From contig NZ_FUHM01000002.1 in the NCBI RefSeq assembly GCF_900155565.1, forward strand, positions 1,736,001 to 1,800,000: a DNA stretch of 64,000 nucleotides. Direction: 5' to 3'. The notes below the pieces were generated by a model. The model did no database searches. It was not told the DNA's origin and saw only the letters and a program-made list of their open reading frames with translations. Position numbers and translations under genes: made by a program. This document shows positions 30,301-38,686 of the stretch, one piece after another (positions within the stretch are counted from its first letter, which is position 1; the number at the start of each line of letters is the position of its first letter). This DNA comes from Anaerosalibacter sp. Marseille-P3206. GTDB taxonomy: Bacteria; Bacillota; Clostridia; Tissierellales; Sporanaerobacteraceae.

Positions 30301-30606
30301 AGGGAGATAGCTACTATAAAAGTATTAGGTTTTTATGATGAGGAAGTTTCAAAATATGTCTACAGGGAAAATACAATTTTAACCATAATAGGGACAATAT
30401 TCGGGCTAATATCGGGAATATTTCTCCACAAGTTTATTATAATCACTACAGAAATTGAGTTTATAATGTTTGGAAGAGAAATAAGGGCTATTTCTTTTGT
30501 ATACTCAGCTATTTTAACATTAGTGTTTGCAGCATTGGTTAATTTGGTAATGCATTTCAAACTGAAGAAGATAGATATGGTTGAATCATTGAAATCAATA
30601 GACTAA
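27361..30606 (+). CDS. Large FtsX-type ABC permease with long extracytoplasmic coiled coil
   Basis: The protein has 1081 residues from the ATG at 27361. TM1 is at about 18-38. A MacB-like periplasmic domain is followed by about 270 residues of Lys/Glu-rich coiled coil (about 265-525). FtsX block one comes next (about 550-670), then a second MacB/FtsX block whose last three helices end near 1070. The family exports or senses lipids, peptides or lipoproteins; substrate is unknown. The very long coiled coil distinguishes these two-FtsX clostridial permeases from MacB. Confidence 0.85.
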   Translation: MKRSLMKDTFREIKNSLGRFLAIFAIVALGVGFFAGVKATAPDMKITADAYFDDYRLMDFYLISTLGFNEKDIEEISKLEEIQGLSPSYSMDAIFQDGDNEKVIKLISLPIEKAKDNDEDYINRVKLIEGRLPENPGECLAESGSIKEESLSLGDKIKLGSGTEEDILDSLKRDEYTVVGLIENPLYIAFDRGSSNIGNGKVHSYVMIPEEDFDLPVYTQVYLTIKGARELQTFDEEYDKLLSHIKKSLEDVGKLRKDLRYDEIVHEANEKLDEGRKELKEGEEKQKEELSKAESELNDAKKKIEKGESELRDKETKFYNTIKSAENRIKEEENKLKLGEEEYYANISSFKDKKEKANEEFKLAEEKIANGERELATKEKEIEQVRLGLDYIESEAEKAKTFAMIESYEKEIEKAKEEISISKMELNKGKEELRQGELELEKAKKAIDEGKNKLENEKVKLEASKKTALKEFESGHRELEDAKKEYKEGYEEYLKAKRESDEEITNAKKKIADGEEDLKNLEKPKWYILKRNQTKDFIEYEMAADRIDAVASVFPVFFLAIAILVCLTTMTRMVDEQRAYIGSLKAMGYSNMSIASKYLIYALMASISGSIVGLIIGFRVLPTVIFNAYRIMYIMPPIIIGYNLSYAILSTLVAVLATTLAALIACYGELRQTPANLLRPKAPKPGKRILLEKINFIWSRLKFSQKVTARNLFRYKRRFFMTIIGIAGCTALLLAGFGLKDSIMAVATKQFDEINRYQMIIDLKDAIGVGDSSKSLDVLKDDERIKEYILVKEQTLDIGKGNKEESINIIVTENPDDIGKFIILRDRVTGESLSIEEDGVILSEKVSELIDANIGDEIYIIDENDKKVNVKITGITENYANHYLYMSPTLYEKTFAKDIEYKRILVNTTDTEKSFENKLSRDLLKNKDISSIDFITSLSKDFNNALDSLDYVIMVLIFSAGALAFVVLYNLTNINISERIREIATIKVLGFYDEEVSKYVYRENTILTIIGTIFGLISGIFLHKFIIITTEIEFIMFGREIRAISFVYSAILTLVFAALVNLVMHFKLKKIDMVESLKSID

Positions 30607-30612
30607 GCCAAC

Positions 30613-30650
30613 TTAAATATAAGCCCCCGGCACTAACTTACTAACTTTTG
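30613..30650 (+). repeat. Dispersed repeat copy R8
   Basis: Full core, with AAATATAA at its left end, directly after the permease stop. A terminator hairpin begins right at its end. Confidence 0.95.
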
Positions 30651-30678
30651 ACCACGGTAATTTTCCGTGGTTTTTTCT
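30651..30678 (+). terminator. Intrinsic terminator
   Basis: ACCACGG pairs with CCGTGGT across a 7-base loop, followed by TTTTTCTTTTTG. Confidence 0.9.
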
Positions 30679-30735
30679 TTTTGTTTGTCAAACAAAAAGA
30701 ACCGTCCCCGCTGTTCGTCCCCGCTGTTCGTTCGT
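30676..30735. repeat. REP-like element with GACGGTTCT-type motif
   Basis: A 12-bp palindrome (TCTTTTTGTTTG / CAAACAAAAAGA) is followed by ACCGTCCCC and two direct copies of CGTCCCCGCTGTT. AAGAACCGTCCCC motifs recur in many Firmicute genomes and have been linked with REP/RAYT-type elements. No transposase is nearby. Confidence 0.55.
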
Positions 30736-30746
30736 TGTCGTTGCAT

Positions 30747-30793
30747 TTTACATTTTACATGGATTTTACATACACCAAATTCTAGATTTTACA
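30747..30793 (+). promoter_or_regulatory. Pho box upstream of pstS
   Basis: TTTACA occurs at 30747, 30754, 30765 and 30788. The 30754/30765 pair has the 11-bp period of PhoP-binding direct repeats (TT(A/T/C)ACA-N5) in Bacillus. A TATTAT -10-like box follows at about 30803. This predicts control by the PhoPR pair encoded at the end of the same cluster. Confidence 0.75.
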
Positions 30794-30843
30794 TTCATGC
30801 CTTATTATTAAACATGTAAACAAAATATATGTAAAGGCGGGAT

Positions 30844-31755
30844 ATGATGAAAAAGTTGATTAGTAAAAGGTGGATTAGTATTATGATGATTACAATTTTA
30901 GTTGCAGCTATTGCAACTGGCTGTACAGGTAATAGTAATGCAAGTACAACAGATGATAAATCATTTAACTTAGAAAATGAAATAGTAGTTGTAACAAGAG
31001 AGGAAGGTTCAGGTACTAGGGGAGCTTTTGTAGAATTGTTTGGTATAGAAGTAAAAAATGAAGATGGGACAAAGACTGATAGGACTACAAAAGAGGCAAT
31101 TACTCAAATGAAAACTGACACAGTTTTAACCACTGTTGCAGGCAATGAATATGCAATAGGTTATGTATCCACAGGTTCACTAAATGATACAGTTAAGGCA
31201 ATCAAAATTGAAGGGGCTGAACCTACTACAGATAATATTAAAAATGGCAGTTACAAAATAGCAAGACCATTTAATATTGCTACTAAAGGTGAGATGAATG
31301 AATTAACTAAAGATTTTATTGATTTCATAATGAGTAAAGAAGGCCAAGAGGTAGTTTCAAAGAGCTATATATCAGTAGATGATAGTGCAAATTCATATAG
31401 TGGGACAAAACCTTCAGGGAAAATAGTTGTTGCAGGTTCATCTTCAGTTACACCACTTATGGAAAAGCTTAGAGAAGCATATTTAGAAATAAATCCAAAT
31501 GCTGAAATAGAAGTACAACAAAGTGATTCATCTTCAGGTATGAAAGCTGCAATAGATGGAACTGCTGATATAGGCATGGCTTCAAGAGAACTAAAGGATA
31601 GTGAAAAAGAAGAACTTGATGATATTGCCATAGCATTAGATGGAATAGCAGTAATCACTAATAATGCTAACAGTATTTCAGAACTAACAGTAGATGATGT
31701 ACAACAAATATTTATAGGTGAAAAAACTAAATGGAGTGAAATTGAAGAAAAGTAG
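30844..31755 (+). CDS. pstS: Phosphate-binding lipoprotein PstS with permuted halves
   Basis: The protein has 303 residues with a lipobox Cys at about 27 (AIATGC). Compared with ordinary PstS the two halves are swapped. The segment normally C-terminal (VVVTREEGSGTRGAF, VAGNEYAIGYVSTGSLND) comes first at about 47-175. The normal N-terminal segment (GKIVVAGSSSVTPLMEKL, SSSGMKAAIDGTADIGMAS) comes second from about 192. This is a circular permutation; all parts for phosphate binding (SSSVT, SSSG, SGTR) are present. The ATG at 30847 is an equally possible start. Function is supported by pstCAB-phoU following. Confidence 0.9.
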   Translation: MMKKLISKRWISIMMITILVAAIATGCTGNSNASTTDDKSFNLENEIVVVTREEGSGTRGAFVELFGIEVKNEDGTKTDRTTKEAITQMKTDTVLTTVAGNEYAIGYVSTGSLNDTVKAIKIEGAEPTTDNIKNGSYKIARPFNIATKGEMNELTKDFIDFIMSKEGQEVVSKSYISVDDSANSYSGTKPSGKIVVAGSSSVTPLMEKLREAYLEINPNAEIEVQQSDSSSGMKAAIDGTADIGMASRELKDSEKEELDDIAIALDGIAVITNNANSISELTVDDVQQIFIGEKTKWSEIEEK

Positions 31756-31762
31756 GGATGAT

Positions 31763-32620
31763 ATGATATCAAAACTAAAAGAAAAAACAATGGAAATAGT
31801 ATTTTTCATAACAGCTTGTGTTTCTATATTATCATTGATATTGATATGTATATTTATGTTTGCAAATGGTGTACCTGCAATTAGAGAAATTGGGTTAATG
31901 AAGTTTTTACTAGGTAGAGATTGGTCCCCTAGTAATATTCCCCCTTCATTTGGCATATTTCCAATGATACTTGGCTCCCTATATGTAACTGGGGGAGCCA
32001 TATTATTAGGAGTGCCAATAGGAATACTAACAGCTATTTATTTGGCAAAATTTTGTCCTGAAAGATATCATAAATATTTAAAGCCAGCAGTGAATTTAAT
32101 GGCAGGCATACCTTCAATTGTATATGGCTTTTTTGGACTTATAGTTTTGGTTCCAGTAACTAGAGAAATATTTGGAGGAACGGGAAATAGCATATTAACT
32201 GCCTCAATTCTATTAGCTATTATGATATTACCAACTATTATAAGTTTGTCGGAATCTGCAATACGAGCAGTTCCCAAAGATTATTATGAGGGAGCAATTG
32301 CCCTTGGTGCAACTCATGAACGTGCTGTTATTTTTGCAATGTTGCCTGCTGCAAAGTCAGGGGTTATGTCATCCATAGTACTTGGAATAGGTAGAGCCAT
32401 TGGAGAGACTATGGCTGTGGTAATGGTTGCAGGAAATCAAGCTAGAATGCCAAATGGAATTCTTAAGGGAGTGCGTACTCTTACTTCAAATATTGTTATA
32501 GAAATGGGCTATGCTGCTGATTTGCATAGGGAAGCTTTAATTGCAACAGGTGTTGTATTATTTGTATTTATTTTGATTATAAATGGGCTGTTTTCAGTAT
32601 TAAAAAGGAAGGTGGTTTAG
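31763..32620 (+). CDS. pstC: Phosphate ABC permease PstC
   Basis: The protein has 285 residues from the ATG at 31763 (AGGG 5 bp upstream). Earlier in-frame codons overlap pstS and have no ribosome site. Six membrane helices; the PstC signatures SGIP-type loop ([14 protein letters not shown]) and EAA loop (EGAIALGATHERAV) are clear. Adjoins pstA with no gap. Confidence 0.93.
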   Translation: MISKLKEKTMEIVFFITACVSILSLILICIFMFANGVPAIREIGLMKFLLGRDWSPSNIPPSFGIFPMILGSLYVTGGAILLGVPIGILTAIYLAKFCPERYHKYLKPAVNLMAGIPSIVYGFFGLIVLVPVTREIFGGTGNSILTASILLAIMILPTIISLSESAIRAVPKDYYEGAIALGATHERAVIFAMLPAAKSGVMSSIVLGIGRAIGETMAVVMVAGNQARMPNGILKGVRTLTSNIVIEMGYAADLHREALIATGVVLFVFILIINGLFSVLKRKVV

Positions 32621-33439
32621 ATGAGTAAGTTTATTAGATTTATGGTTAAGCTATCTGCTTTTATTACCTTTTCAATACTATTTTTTATCATTGTATATAT
32701 CTTAATTAAGGGTGTACCTTATCTTAAGCCATCATTATTTTCACTAGAGTATAATACCGAAAATGTATCACTTTTCCCTGCAATTATTTCTACAATAATA
32801 ATGACATTTTTATCATTGTTAATTGCAGCTCCAATAGGTATATTTACAGGCTTTTATTTAGTCGAATATTCTAGTAGTGAAAATAGATTAGTTAAGATAA
32901 TAAGGCTAACAACTGAAACTCTATCTGGAATACCTTCTATTGTATATGGACTATTTGGTTTACTGTTTTTCGTAACTTATTTAGGTTGGGGTTTTTCTAT
33001 TTTAGCTGGAGCTTTTACCCTTGCTATTATGATTTTACCGCTAATAATTAGAGCTACTGAAGAAGCTCTATTGGCTGTAGACGATAGTTTAAGAGAGGCT
33101 AGTTTTGGTCTAGGGGCAGGGAAACTTCGTACAGTGTTTAAAATTGTACTACCAGTTGCTATTCCTGGAATATTGTCAGGAATAATACTAGGGGTAGGTA
33201 GGATAGTGGGAGAAACTGCAGCTTTGGTGTATACTGCTGGTACAGTACCACAGATACCTAAAAATTTATTTTCCTCTGCCAGGACTCTTTCTATTCATAT
33301 GTATGCTCTCTCAAGTGAAGGATTATACACAAATGAAGCTAATGCAACAGCAGTAATTCTTTTGATTGTGATTATAGGAATAAATGGACTATCATCCTAT
33401 TTGACTAAAAAATTGTTAAAGGGGAATATAAATGGATAA
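32621..33439 (+). CDS. pstA: Phosphate ABC permease PstA
   Basis: The protein has 272 residues and six helices. [17 protein letters not shown] and the EAA-loop sequence [15 protein letters not shown] are typical of PstA. It starts one base after the pstC stop and overlaps pstB by 8 bp. Confidence 0.93.
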   Translation: MSKFIRFMVKLSAFITFSILFFIIVYILIKGVPYLKPSLFSLEYNTENVSLFPAIISTIIMTFLSLLIAAPIGIFTGFYLVEYSSSENRLVKIIRLTTETLSGIPSIVYGLFGLLFFVTYLGWGFSILAGAFTLAIMILPLIIRATEEALLAVDDSLREASFGLGAGKLRTVFKIVLPVAIPGILSGIILGVGRIVGETAALVYTAGTVPQIPKNLFSSARTLSIHMYALSSEGLYTNEANATAVILLIVIIGINGLSSYLTKKLLKGNING

Positions 33440-34181
33440 GATTAAAATTGATAATATGGATTTGCACTATGGAGAATTTCATGCTCTAAAGGGTATAAAT
33501 ATGAATATTGAAGAAAAATGTATTACATCTTTTATCGGTCCTTCTGGTAGTGGTAAATCTACACTGCTAAAATCTCTAAACCGTATGAATGATTTAATAG
33601 ATGGTTGTAAGATTACGGGAAATATTTTTTTAGATGGAAAGGATATTTATGATAATATTGACGTAAATAATTTGAGAAAACGAGTAGGCATGGTATTTCA
33701 AAAGCCAAATCCCTTTCCCATGAGCATATATGACAATATAGCTTTTGGCCCTCGTACTCATGGGATCAAGGCTAAATCAAAACTAGATGATATAGTGGAG
33801 AAAAGTTTAAGAGATAGTGCAATATGGGATGAAGTAAAAGATAGACTTAAAAAAAATGCATTGTCATTATCTGGAGGACAGCAACAGAGGATTTGCATAG
33901 CTAGGGCATTGGCAGTAAATCCAGAAGTACTTCTAATGGACGAACCAACAAGTGCCTTAGACCCTATATCTACAGGGAAAATAGAGGATTTAATTCAGGA
34001 ATTAAAAAAGGATTATACTATTATCATTGTAACTCACAATATGCAACAAGCAGCAAGGGCTTCTGATAAAACTGCCTTTTTTCTAGCGGGAGATTTAATA
34101 GAATTTACTGACACAGAAAAGCTGTTTTCACTGCCAAGGGATAAGCGAACTGAAGATTATATTACTGGGAGATTTGGTTAA
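33432..34181 (+). CDS. pstB: Phosphate ABC ATPase PstB
   Basis: The protein has 249 residues. Walker [30 protein letters not shown] and [14 protein letters not shown] are diagnostic of PstB. Confidence 0.96.
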   Translation: MDKIKIDNMDLHYGEFHALKGINMNIEEKCITSFIGPSGSGKSTLLKSLNRMNDLIDGCKITGNIFLDGKDIYDNIDVNNLRKRVGMVFQKPNPFPMSIYDNIAFGPRTHGIKAKSKLDDIVEKSLRDSAIWDEVKDRLKKNALSLSGGQQQRICIARALAVNPEVLLMDEPTSALDPISTGKIEDLIQELKKDYTIIIVTHNMQQAARASDKTAFFLAGDLIEFTDTEKLFSLPRDKRTEDYITGRFG

Positions 34182-34204
34182 ACCATTATGGAAGGATGAT
34201 AATT

Positions 34205-34861
34205 GTGAGAAATAAGTTTTATAGGGAATTAGAGGTTCTTAACAATGAACTTATACAGATGGGTTCAATTGTGGAAAATGCAATAGAAAATGCTATAATA
34301 GCATTGAGAGAAAAAGATATGGAATTGGCACAGAAGATTATTGATAATGATGATGAAATTGACAATATGGAAAAGGCTATTGAAAGCAGATGTTTAAAAT
34401 TATTAGTTCAACAACAACCAGTAGCAGGAAATCTTCGTTTGATTTCATCTATTTTTAAGATGATAACCGATTTAGAAAGAATTGGAGATCAAGTAGAAGA
34501 TATATCAGAGATAACTTTGAGAATAGGAAATAGCAAATTGATAAAAGAGCTTACTCATATACCTCAAATGGCAGAAGCTACAATGAAAATGGTCAATGAT
34601 AGCGTAGATGCCTTTGTGAATAGGGATATGGAATTAGCAAAATCAGTTATTGTACATGATGATGTAGTGGATAATCTATTTACAATAATAAGAGATGAGT
34701 TAATAGATTTGATCAGAAATGATATAGACAATAGAGAACAGGCTATTGATTTGTTAATGATAGCAAAGTATCTTGAGCGAATTGGAGATCATGCTGAAAA
34801 TATAGCTGAATGGGTATTGTTTTCAATAACTGGAAAGCATGAATTTCAAGAAAACATATAG
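34205..34861 (+). CDS. phoU: PhoU phosphate-signalling regulator
   Basis: The protein has 218 residues from the GTG at 34205 (GAAGG about 9 bp upstream; the ATG at 34196 abuts that site). Two PhoU three-helix repeats with the metal-binding segments ITDLERIGDQVEDI and AKYLERIGDHAENIAEW. It couples Pst transport to PhoR signalling. Confidence 0.94.
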   Translation: MRNKFYRELEVLNNELIQMGSIVENAIENAIIALREKDMELAQKIIDNDDEIDNMEKAIESRCLKLLVQQQPVAGNLRLISSIFKMITDLERIGDQVEDISEITLRIGNSKLIKELTHIPQMAEATMKMVNDSVDAFVNRDMELAKSVIVHDDVVDNLFTIIRDELIDLIRNDIDNREQAIDLLMIAKYLERIGDHAENIAEWVLFSITGKHEFQENI

Positions 34862-34871
34862 AGGTGAGCAT

Positions 34872-35555
34872 ATGCCTAAAATTTATTGTGTGGAAGATGA
34901 TGAGAGTATTAGAGAACTTATAATCTATGCGTTAAAAAATAGTGGATTTGAAGCAGAAGGTTTTGAAGAAGGAGAGGAGTTTTTTTCTAGACTTAATTTT
35001 TCTAAGCCAGATTTAGTCATACTAGATCTTATGCTTCCCGGGGAAGATGGCCTTACTATTTTGCGAAAGATAAGAAACGATGCAGATACTAGAGAAATGC
35101 CAGTTATTATACTAACAGCAAAATCAACTGAATATGACAAGGTAAAAGGTCTAGATATGGGCTCAGATGACTATGTTACAAAACCCTTTGGCGTAATGGA
35201 GTTGATATCAAGAATAAAGGCTGTTTTAAGACGAACTTCAATGAAAGAAAAAGATGAGAATGTATTGATATTAGAAGGAATTTGTCTTGATTATCATAAG
35301 AGAATAGTAACAGTAGATGATGAGCCTATTAATTTAACTTACAAAGAATTTGAACTACTATACTATTTACTAAAGAACAAAGATATAGTTCACACAAGAG
35401 AAAATTTGATGAATCAAATATGGGGATTTGATTTTGAAGGAGAAACTAGGACAGTTGATGTACACATAGGAACCCTTAGAAAAAAATTAGGTGATTATGG
35501 GGAATTAATACAGACTGTAAGAAATGTGGGTTACAAAGTAGGTGAACTAAATTGA
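34872..35555 (+). CDS. phoP: Phosphate response regulator PhoP/PhoB type
   Basis: The protein has 227 residues from the ATG at 34872 behind GAGGTG. Receiver domain with EDDE, Asp in LVILDLMLPGEDG and TKPF; winged-helix output domain ending RTVDVHIGTLRKKL and VGYKV. It overlaps the kinase start by 4 bp. Confidence 0.92.
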   Translation: MPKIYCVEDDESIRELIIYALKNSGFEAEGFEEGEEFFSRLNFSKPDLVILDLMLPGEDGLTILRKIRNDADTREMPVIILTAKSTEYDKVKGLDMGSDDYVTKPFGVMELISRIKAVLRRTSMKEKDENVLILEGICLDYHKRIVTVDDEPINLTYKEFELLYYLLKNKDIVHTRENLMNQIWGFDFEGETRTVDVHIGTLRKKLGDYGELIQTVRNVGYKVGELN

Positions 35556-37261
35556 AAAAGAGGATATTTAAAAACTTTTCTATTTTAGCAATTATAACAG
35601 CTATATTAACAGCAGTTCTCATAAGTGTTATTTTTTATAATTTTTATATTACTTCAGAATGGGAATCACTAAGAAATACAGGATATATTCTAGCTAATAC
35701 AATGACAAATGAAAAATATAGGGATTTTAATTATTTAAATAAGATAAAAGATCAAAACTCAAATCTTAGATTGACAGTAGTAGATTCTAAGGGAGTTGTA
35801 TTATTTGATTCAGATACTGATGAAAGCAAAATGGAAAATCATTTAGAAAGGCCTGAAATAAAAAGTGCAATTGAAAATGGAAGTGGGGAATCAACAAGGT
35901 ATTCTTCAACACTGGGAAAGGATACTCATTATTTTTCTATACTACTTTCCAATGATCTGGTGTTGAGAATTGCTAGGGATTCAGAAAATATGTTTTCTGC
36001 ATTAAGTAATATATTACCATGGATATTGGTAATTCTCATACTTGTAATATCATTATCATTTCTCATGTCATCATTACTAACTAAGAAAATACTTAAACCA
36101 ATTCAAGGAGTAACAGAAAATATTGATCAGCTTATTAAAGGAGTAGAATTAAAAGAAGTGGAGATTTATGATGAGTTACTGCCTTTTACTAAAGCTGTTA
36201 ATAGACAAAGTTTGGAGATCAAAGAATATATAAAAAAATTAAAAGAAAAGGCAGATACAATACAGGTGATAACTCAAAATATGAGTGAAGGATTTATGAT
36301 AATTGAAAAAAATAAGAAGATTGTTTTAGTTAACAATAGTGCTATAAGATTATTGGAAGCTAGAGATGATAGGGATTATTATGGGGAAAATTTCATAGTA
36401 TTATCTAGGGATATGGAGATAAATAAAGTATTAGAAAAGGTATTGGAAAATGGAGAAAATAAGGATATATTTATTCATTTGGCGGACAGATATCTAAATA
36501 TTTATATAAATCCAGTAATGAATGATGGTGTGGTTATAGGGGCGATGATGTTAATAGTGGACAATACAGATAAATATAAGGCAGAGAAAATGAGAAAAGA
36601 GTTTTCTGCAAATGTATCTCACGAATTAAAAACACCACTAACATCAATAAACGGATATGCAGAAATTATAGAATCAGGTTTAACGAGTAGAGAAGATACT
36701 ATTAAATTTGCAGGAACAATAAGAAAAGAGGGAAATAGACTTCTTGAATTAATTGATTCAATTATAAAATTGTCAAAACTTGATGAGGATTTTGAAGAGA
36801 AAGAATTTGAATTAGTAGATTTGTATGAATTGGCAAATAACACTGTTGAAAATTTTTCTATAGTTGCAGAAGAGAAAAATATAAGTCTTAATGTTGAGGG
36901 AAGCCACAATCAAATACAAGCCAATAAAAGTATGATGGAAGAACTTCTATACAATTTAATAGACAATGGAATAAAATACAATAAAACAGGTGGCAGTGTA
37001 AATGTGAAAATTGAATATACACCAAGCTCAACGATATTGACGGTAACTGATACAGGTATAGGAATATCAAAAGTAGATCAAGAAAGAGTGTTTGAAAGAT
37101 TCTACATGGCAGACAAGAGTAGAGGTAAACAAAGCACAGGTTTAGGACTTTCCATAGTAAAACATATAGTAGAATACCATAATGGCAAAATTACACTAAA
37201 AAGTGAAAAAGACAAAGGAACAGAAATAACAATAGAGCTAAATATATGCCCCCGGCACTAA
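35552..37261 (+). CDS. phoR: Phosphate sensor histidine kinase PhoR type
   Basis: The protein has 569 residues with a TTG start overlapping the phoP stop. TM1 about 7-30, an extracellular single-Cache-like domain about 31-145, TM2 about 150-172, HAMP, PAS-like segment about 235-340, phospho-His near 356 (SHELKTPLTSINGY) and an HATPase domain with DNGIKYN, DTGIGI and TGLGLSIVK. The last six codons and the stop (N-I-C-P-R-H-stop) are supplied by dispersed repeat R9, so its original C-terminus has been replaced or slightly extended. Confidence 0.92.
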   Translation: MKKRIFKNFSILAIITAILTAVLISVIFYNFYITSEWESLRNTGYILANTMTNEKYRDFNYLNKIKDQNSNLRLTVVDSKGVVLFDSDTDESKMENHLERPEIKSAIENGSGESTRYSSTLGKDTHYFSILLSNDLVLRIARDSENMFSALSNILPWILVILILVISLSFLMSSLLTKKILKPIQGVTENIDQLIKGVELKEVEIYDELLPFTKAVNRQSLEIKEYIKKLKEKADTIQVITQNMSEGFMIIEKNKKIVLVNNSAIRLLEARDDRDYYGENFIVLSRDMEINKVLEKVLENGENKDIFIHLADRYLNIYINPVMNDGVVIGAMMLIVDNTDKYKAEKMRKEFSANVSHELKTPLTSINGYAEIIESGLTSREDTIKFAGTIRKEGNRLLELIDSIIKLSKLDEDFEEKEFELVDLYELANNTVENFSIVAEEKNISLNVEGSHNQIQANKSMMEELLYNLIDNGIKYNKTGGSVNVKIEYTPSSTILTVTDTGIGISKVDQERVFERFYMADKSRGKQSTGLGLSIVKHIVEYHNGKITLKSEKDKGTEITIELNICPRH

Positions 37262-37273
37262 CTTACTAACTTA
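37241..37273 (+). repeat. Dispersed repeat copy R9
   Basis: Full left part and core. The phoR reading frame runs into it and stops at the TAA of CACTAA. Confidence 0.95.
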
Positions 37274-37281
37274 TTGTCGCA

Positions 37282-37313
37282 AGGTGACAGAAGAATTCTC
37301 CTGTCACTTTTTG
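37282..37313 (+). terminator. Intrinsic terminator of the pst-pho cluster
   Basis: GTGACAG pairs with CTGTCAC across a 10-base loop, followed by TTTTT. Confidence 0.88.
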
Positions 37314-37468
37314 GGTTATCTCAAGGCAAGATGGAAAGGTAAGGTGGATATTGTTTAGATTCTATTTTTGGGAGAAAGAATGAAATTAAAAATATTTGTA
37401 GAATAAGCAAACCTAGTAAGAATTTTCATGTATGAAAACAAAGATTAAGTCGAGGTATATGTTTATAA

Positions 37469-37612
37469 GGTGTTGACTTAAGATATATACAAGAATTATT
37501 AGGATATTCTAGTTCAAAGACTACAGAAATATATACCCATGTAACCCTGAAAAGCATACAAAATATTTCTAGTCCACTTGATATGATAGTTAGCAGGGAT
37601 AACCAAGTTTAA
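37469..37612 (+). pseudogene. C-terminal remnant of a tyrosine recombinase/integrase
   Basis: Forty-seven codons read G-V-D-L-R-Y-I-Q-E-L-L-G-Y-S-S-S-K-T-T, then IYTHVTLKSI, NISSPLDM and a stop. This is the XerD/phage-integrase C-terminus including the catalytic Tyr in IYTHV. The frame is closed immediately upstream (TAA at 37466-37468) and no catalytic Arg/His part was found, so it is a fragment. The following 200 bp contain several short inverted repeats such as ACGAC-GTAT-GTCGT at about 37674, but no clear gene. Confidence 0.85.
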
Positions 37613-37811
37613 TCTGAAGGTTATGTTATAAGTATTAACGACAGTTAGAAACAATGACTATAAGGGATATTAGACGACGTATGTCGTGAAAGCGATAGTT
37701 AGGTGAAATAAAAACTTTCTGTGTAGAATGCAATTTGTTGATACCAGATTGTTTATTTAAAGTAAATATTGCATAGCAATAATTACATAAATGATAGGAG
37801 GGTTTGCATTA

Positions 37812-37976
37812 ATGGATTTTGTTAAACAAATTATTGACTACATTCCGATTAATGAGCAAGAAACACAAGACAAGAAAATAATTCTAGATTATATTAAGTT
37901 GTTTCCTAAAACTGTATTATTAAGAGATAATGAAGTTGCTCATATTAAGTCCTTGTCATCATATATACACAAATGA
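37812..37976 (+). pseudogene. N-terminal fragment of a NUDIX hydrolase
   Basis: The ATG at 37812 follows GATAGGAGGG and opens a 54-codon frame (MDFVKQIIDYIPINEQE, FPKTVLLRDNEVAHI). This is the N-terminal lead-in of many clostridial NUDIX proteins. The frame ends before any NUDIX box, so the enzyme is truncated. Confidence 0.6.
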
Positions 37977-38021
37977 TCTCTAACAAATTTTTCAGCAGTA
38001 TAATTAGTATTTTGTATGTCC

Positions 38022-38591
38022 TTAGGATATTTTAGTGATGTCACTATTTTTATTTTTATATTCTTTAAGTTCATTTTCTGTCCACTCAAAATTTTGTTTA
38101 ATTATTACATTAGTGCCATTTATGTTAGAAAGACACAGTGGTTTTGCATCTAATTTTATATTAGTTTTCGAATCCTTCTGTATTGCATTATGCTGCTCTT
38201 TTAGTTTTTTTATCATATCATCTTGAGAAATTAATAAGGAAAAGCTATGTGTATGGTTATTTTCATTTTTTTCAAAATTAATATCTATGACATTTTTCTC
38301 ATTAATATTTATTCTAAAAAATTTATAGCCTTCAGGTATATTATCAGGTACTTTAAATTTAAAATCAATGAAGTCCATTGCCCTATCTAGAGTAGTAAAG
38401 TGTTTAGTGGGGGAATAGAATGAAAATTCGCTATTTTTATCTTTTAAGTTTGTAGCATTTGTCAATGTTGTGGTTCCAAGTACTATAAATAGCACAACAG
38501 CTATTATAGATATTTTATAGGAATCTTTTTTAAACCTTTTTATCATTGTAATTCTCCTTTCAATTTGAGATTTACTTTCATAAAAGTTCAC
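38022..38591 (-). CDS. Small membrane-anchored protein, DUF4367-like, likely derived from a BlaR1/M56 tail
   Basis: The protein has 189 residues if started at 38591 (minus). A second ATG at 38546 has a good AAAGGAG site and gives 174 residues. One membrane helix (KISIIAVVLFIVLGTTTLTN) precedes an extracytoplasmic domain with the DUF4367-style pattern FKVPDNIPEGYKFFRIN. The pre-helix sequence (ERRITMIKRFKKDSYK) resembles the region before the last helix of BlaR1-type M56 peptidases. It may therefore be the leftover C-terminus of such a protein, or a stand-alone one. Confidence 0.5.
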   Translation of the reverse strand: MNFYESKSQIERRITMIKRFKKDSYKISIIAVVLFIVLGTTTLTNATNLKDKNSEFSFYSPTKHFTTLDRAMDFIDFKFKVPDNIPEGYKFFRININEKNVIDINFEKNENNHTHSFSLLISQDDMIKKLKEQHNAIQKDSKTNIKLDAKPLCLSNINGTNVIIKQNFEWTENELKEYKNKNSDITKIS

Positions 38592-38686
38592 AGGAAGTAT
38601 ATCAATGGATTGGCTGTTCTTGTACAGGAAAGTTTCAATCTTGATCCTTTTTCAAGAAGTCTATTTATCTTTCTACAGTTCCTTTG

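Noticed and set aside
37612-37790. Integron-like attC site after the integrase remnant
   Set aside because: Several short inverted repeats are present, but no conserved GTTRRRY core pair or cassette structure could be shown.
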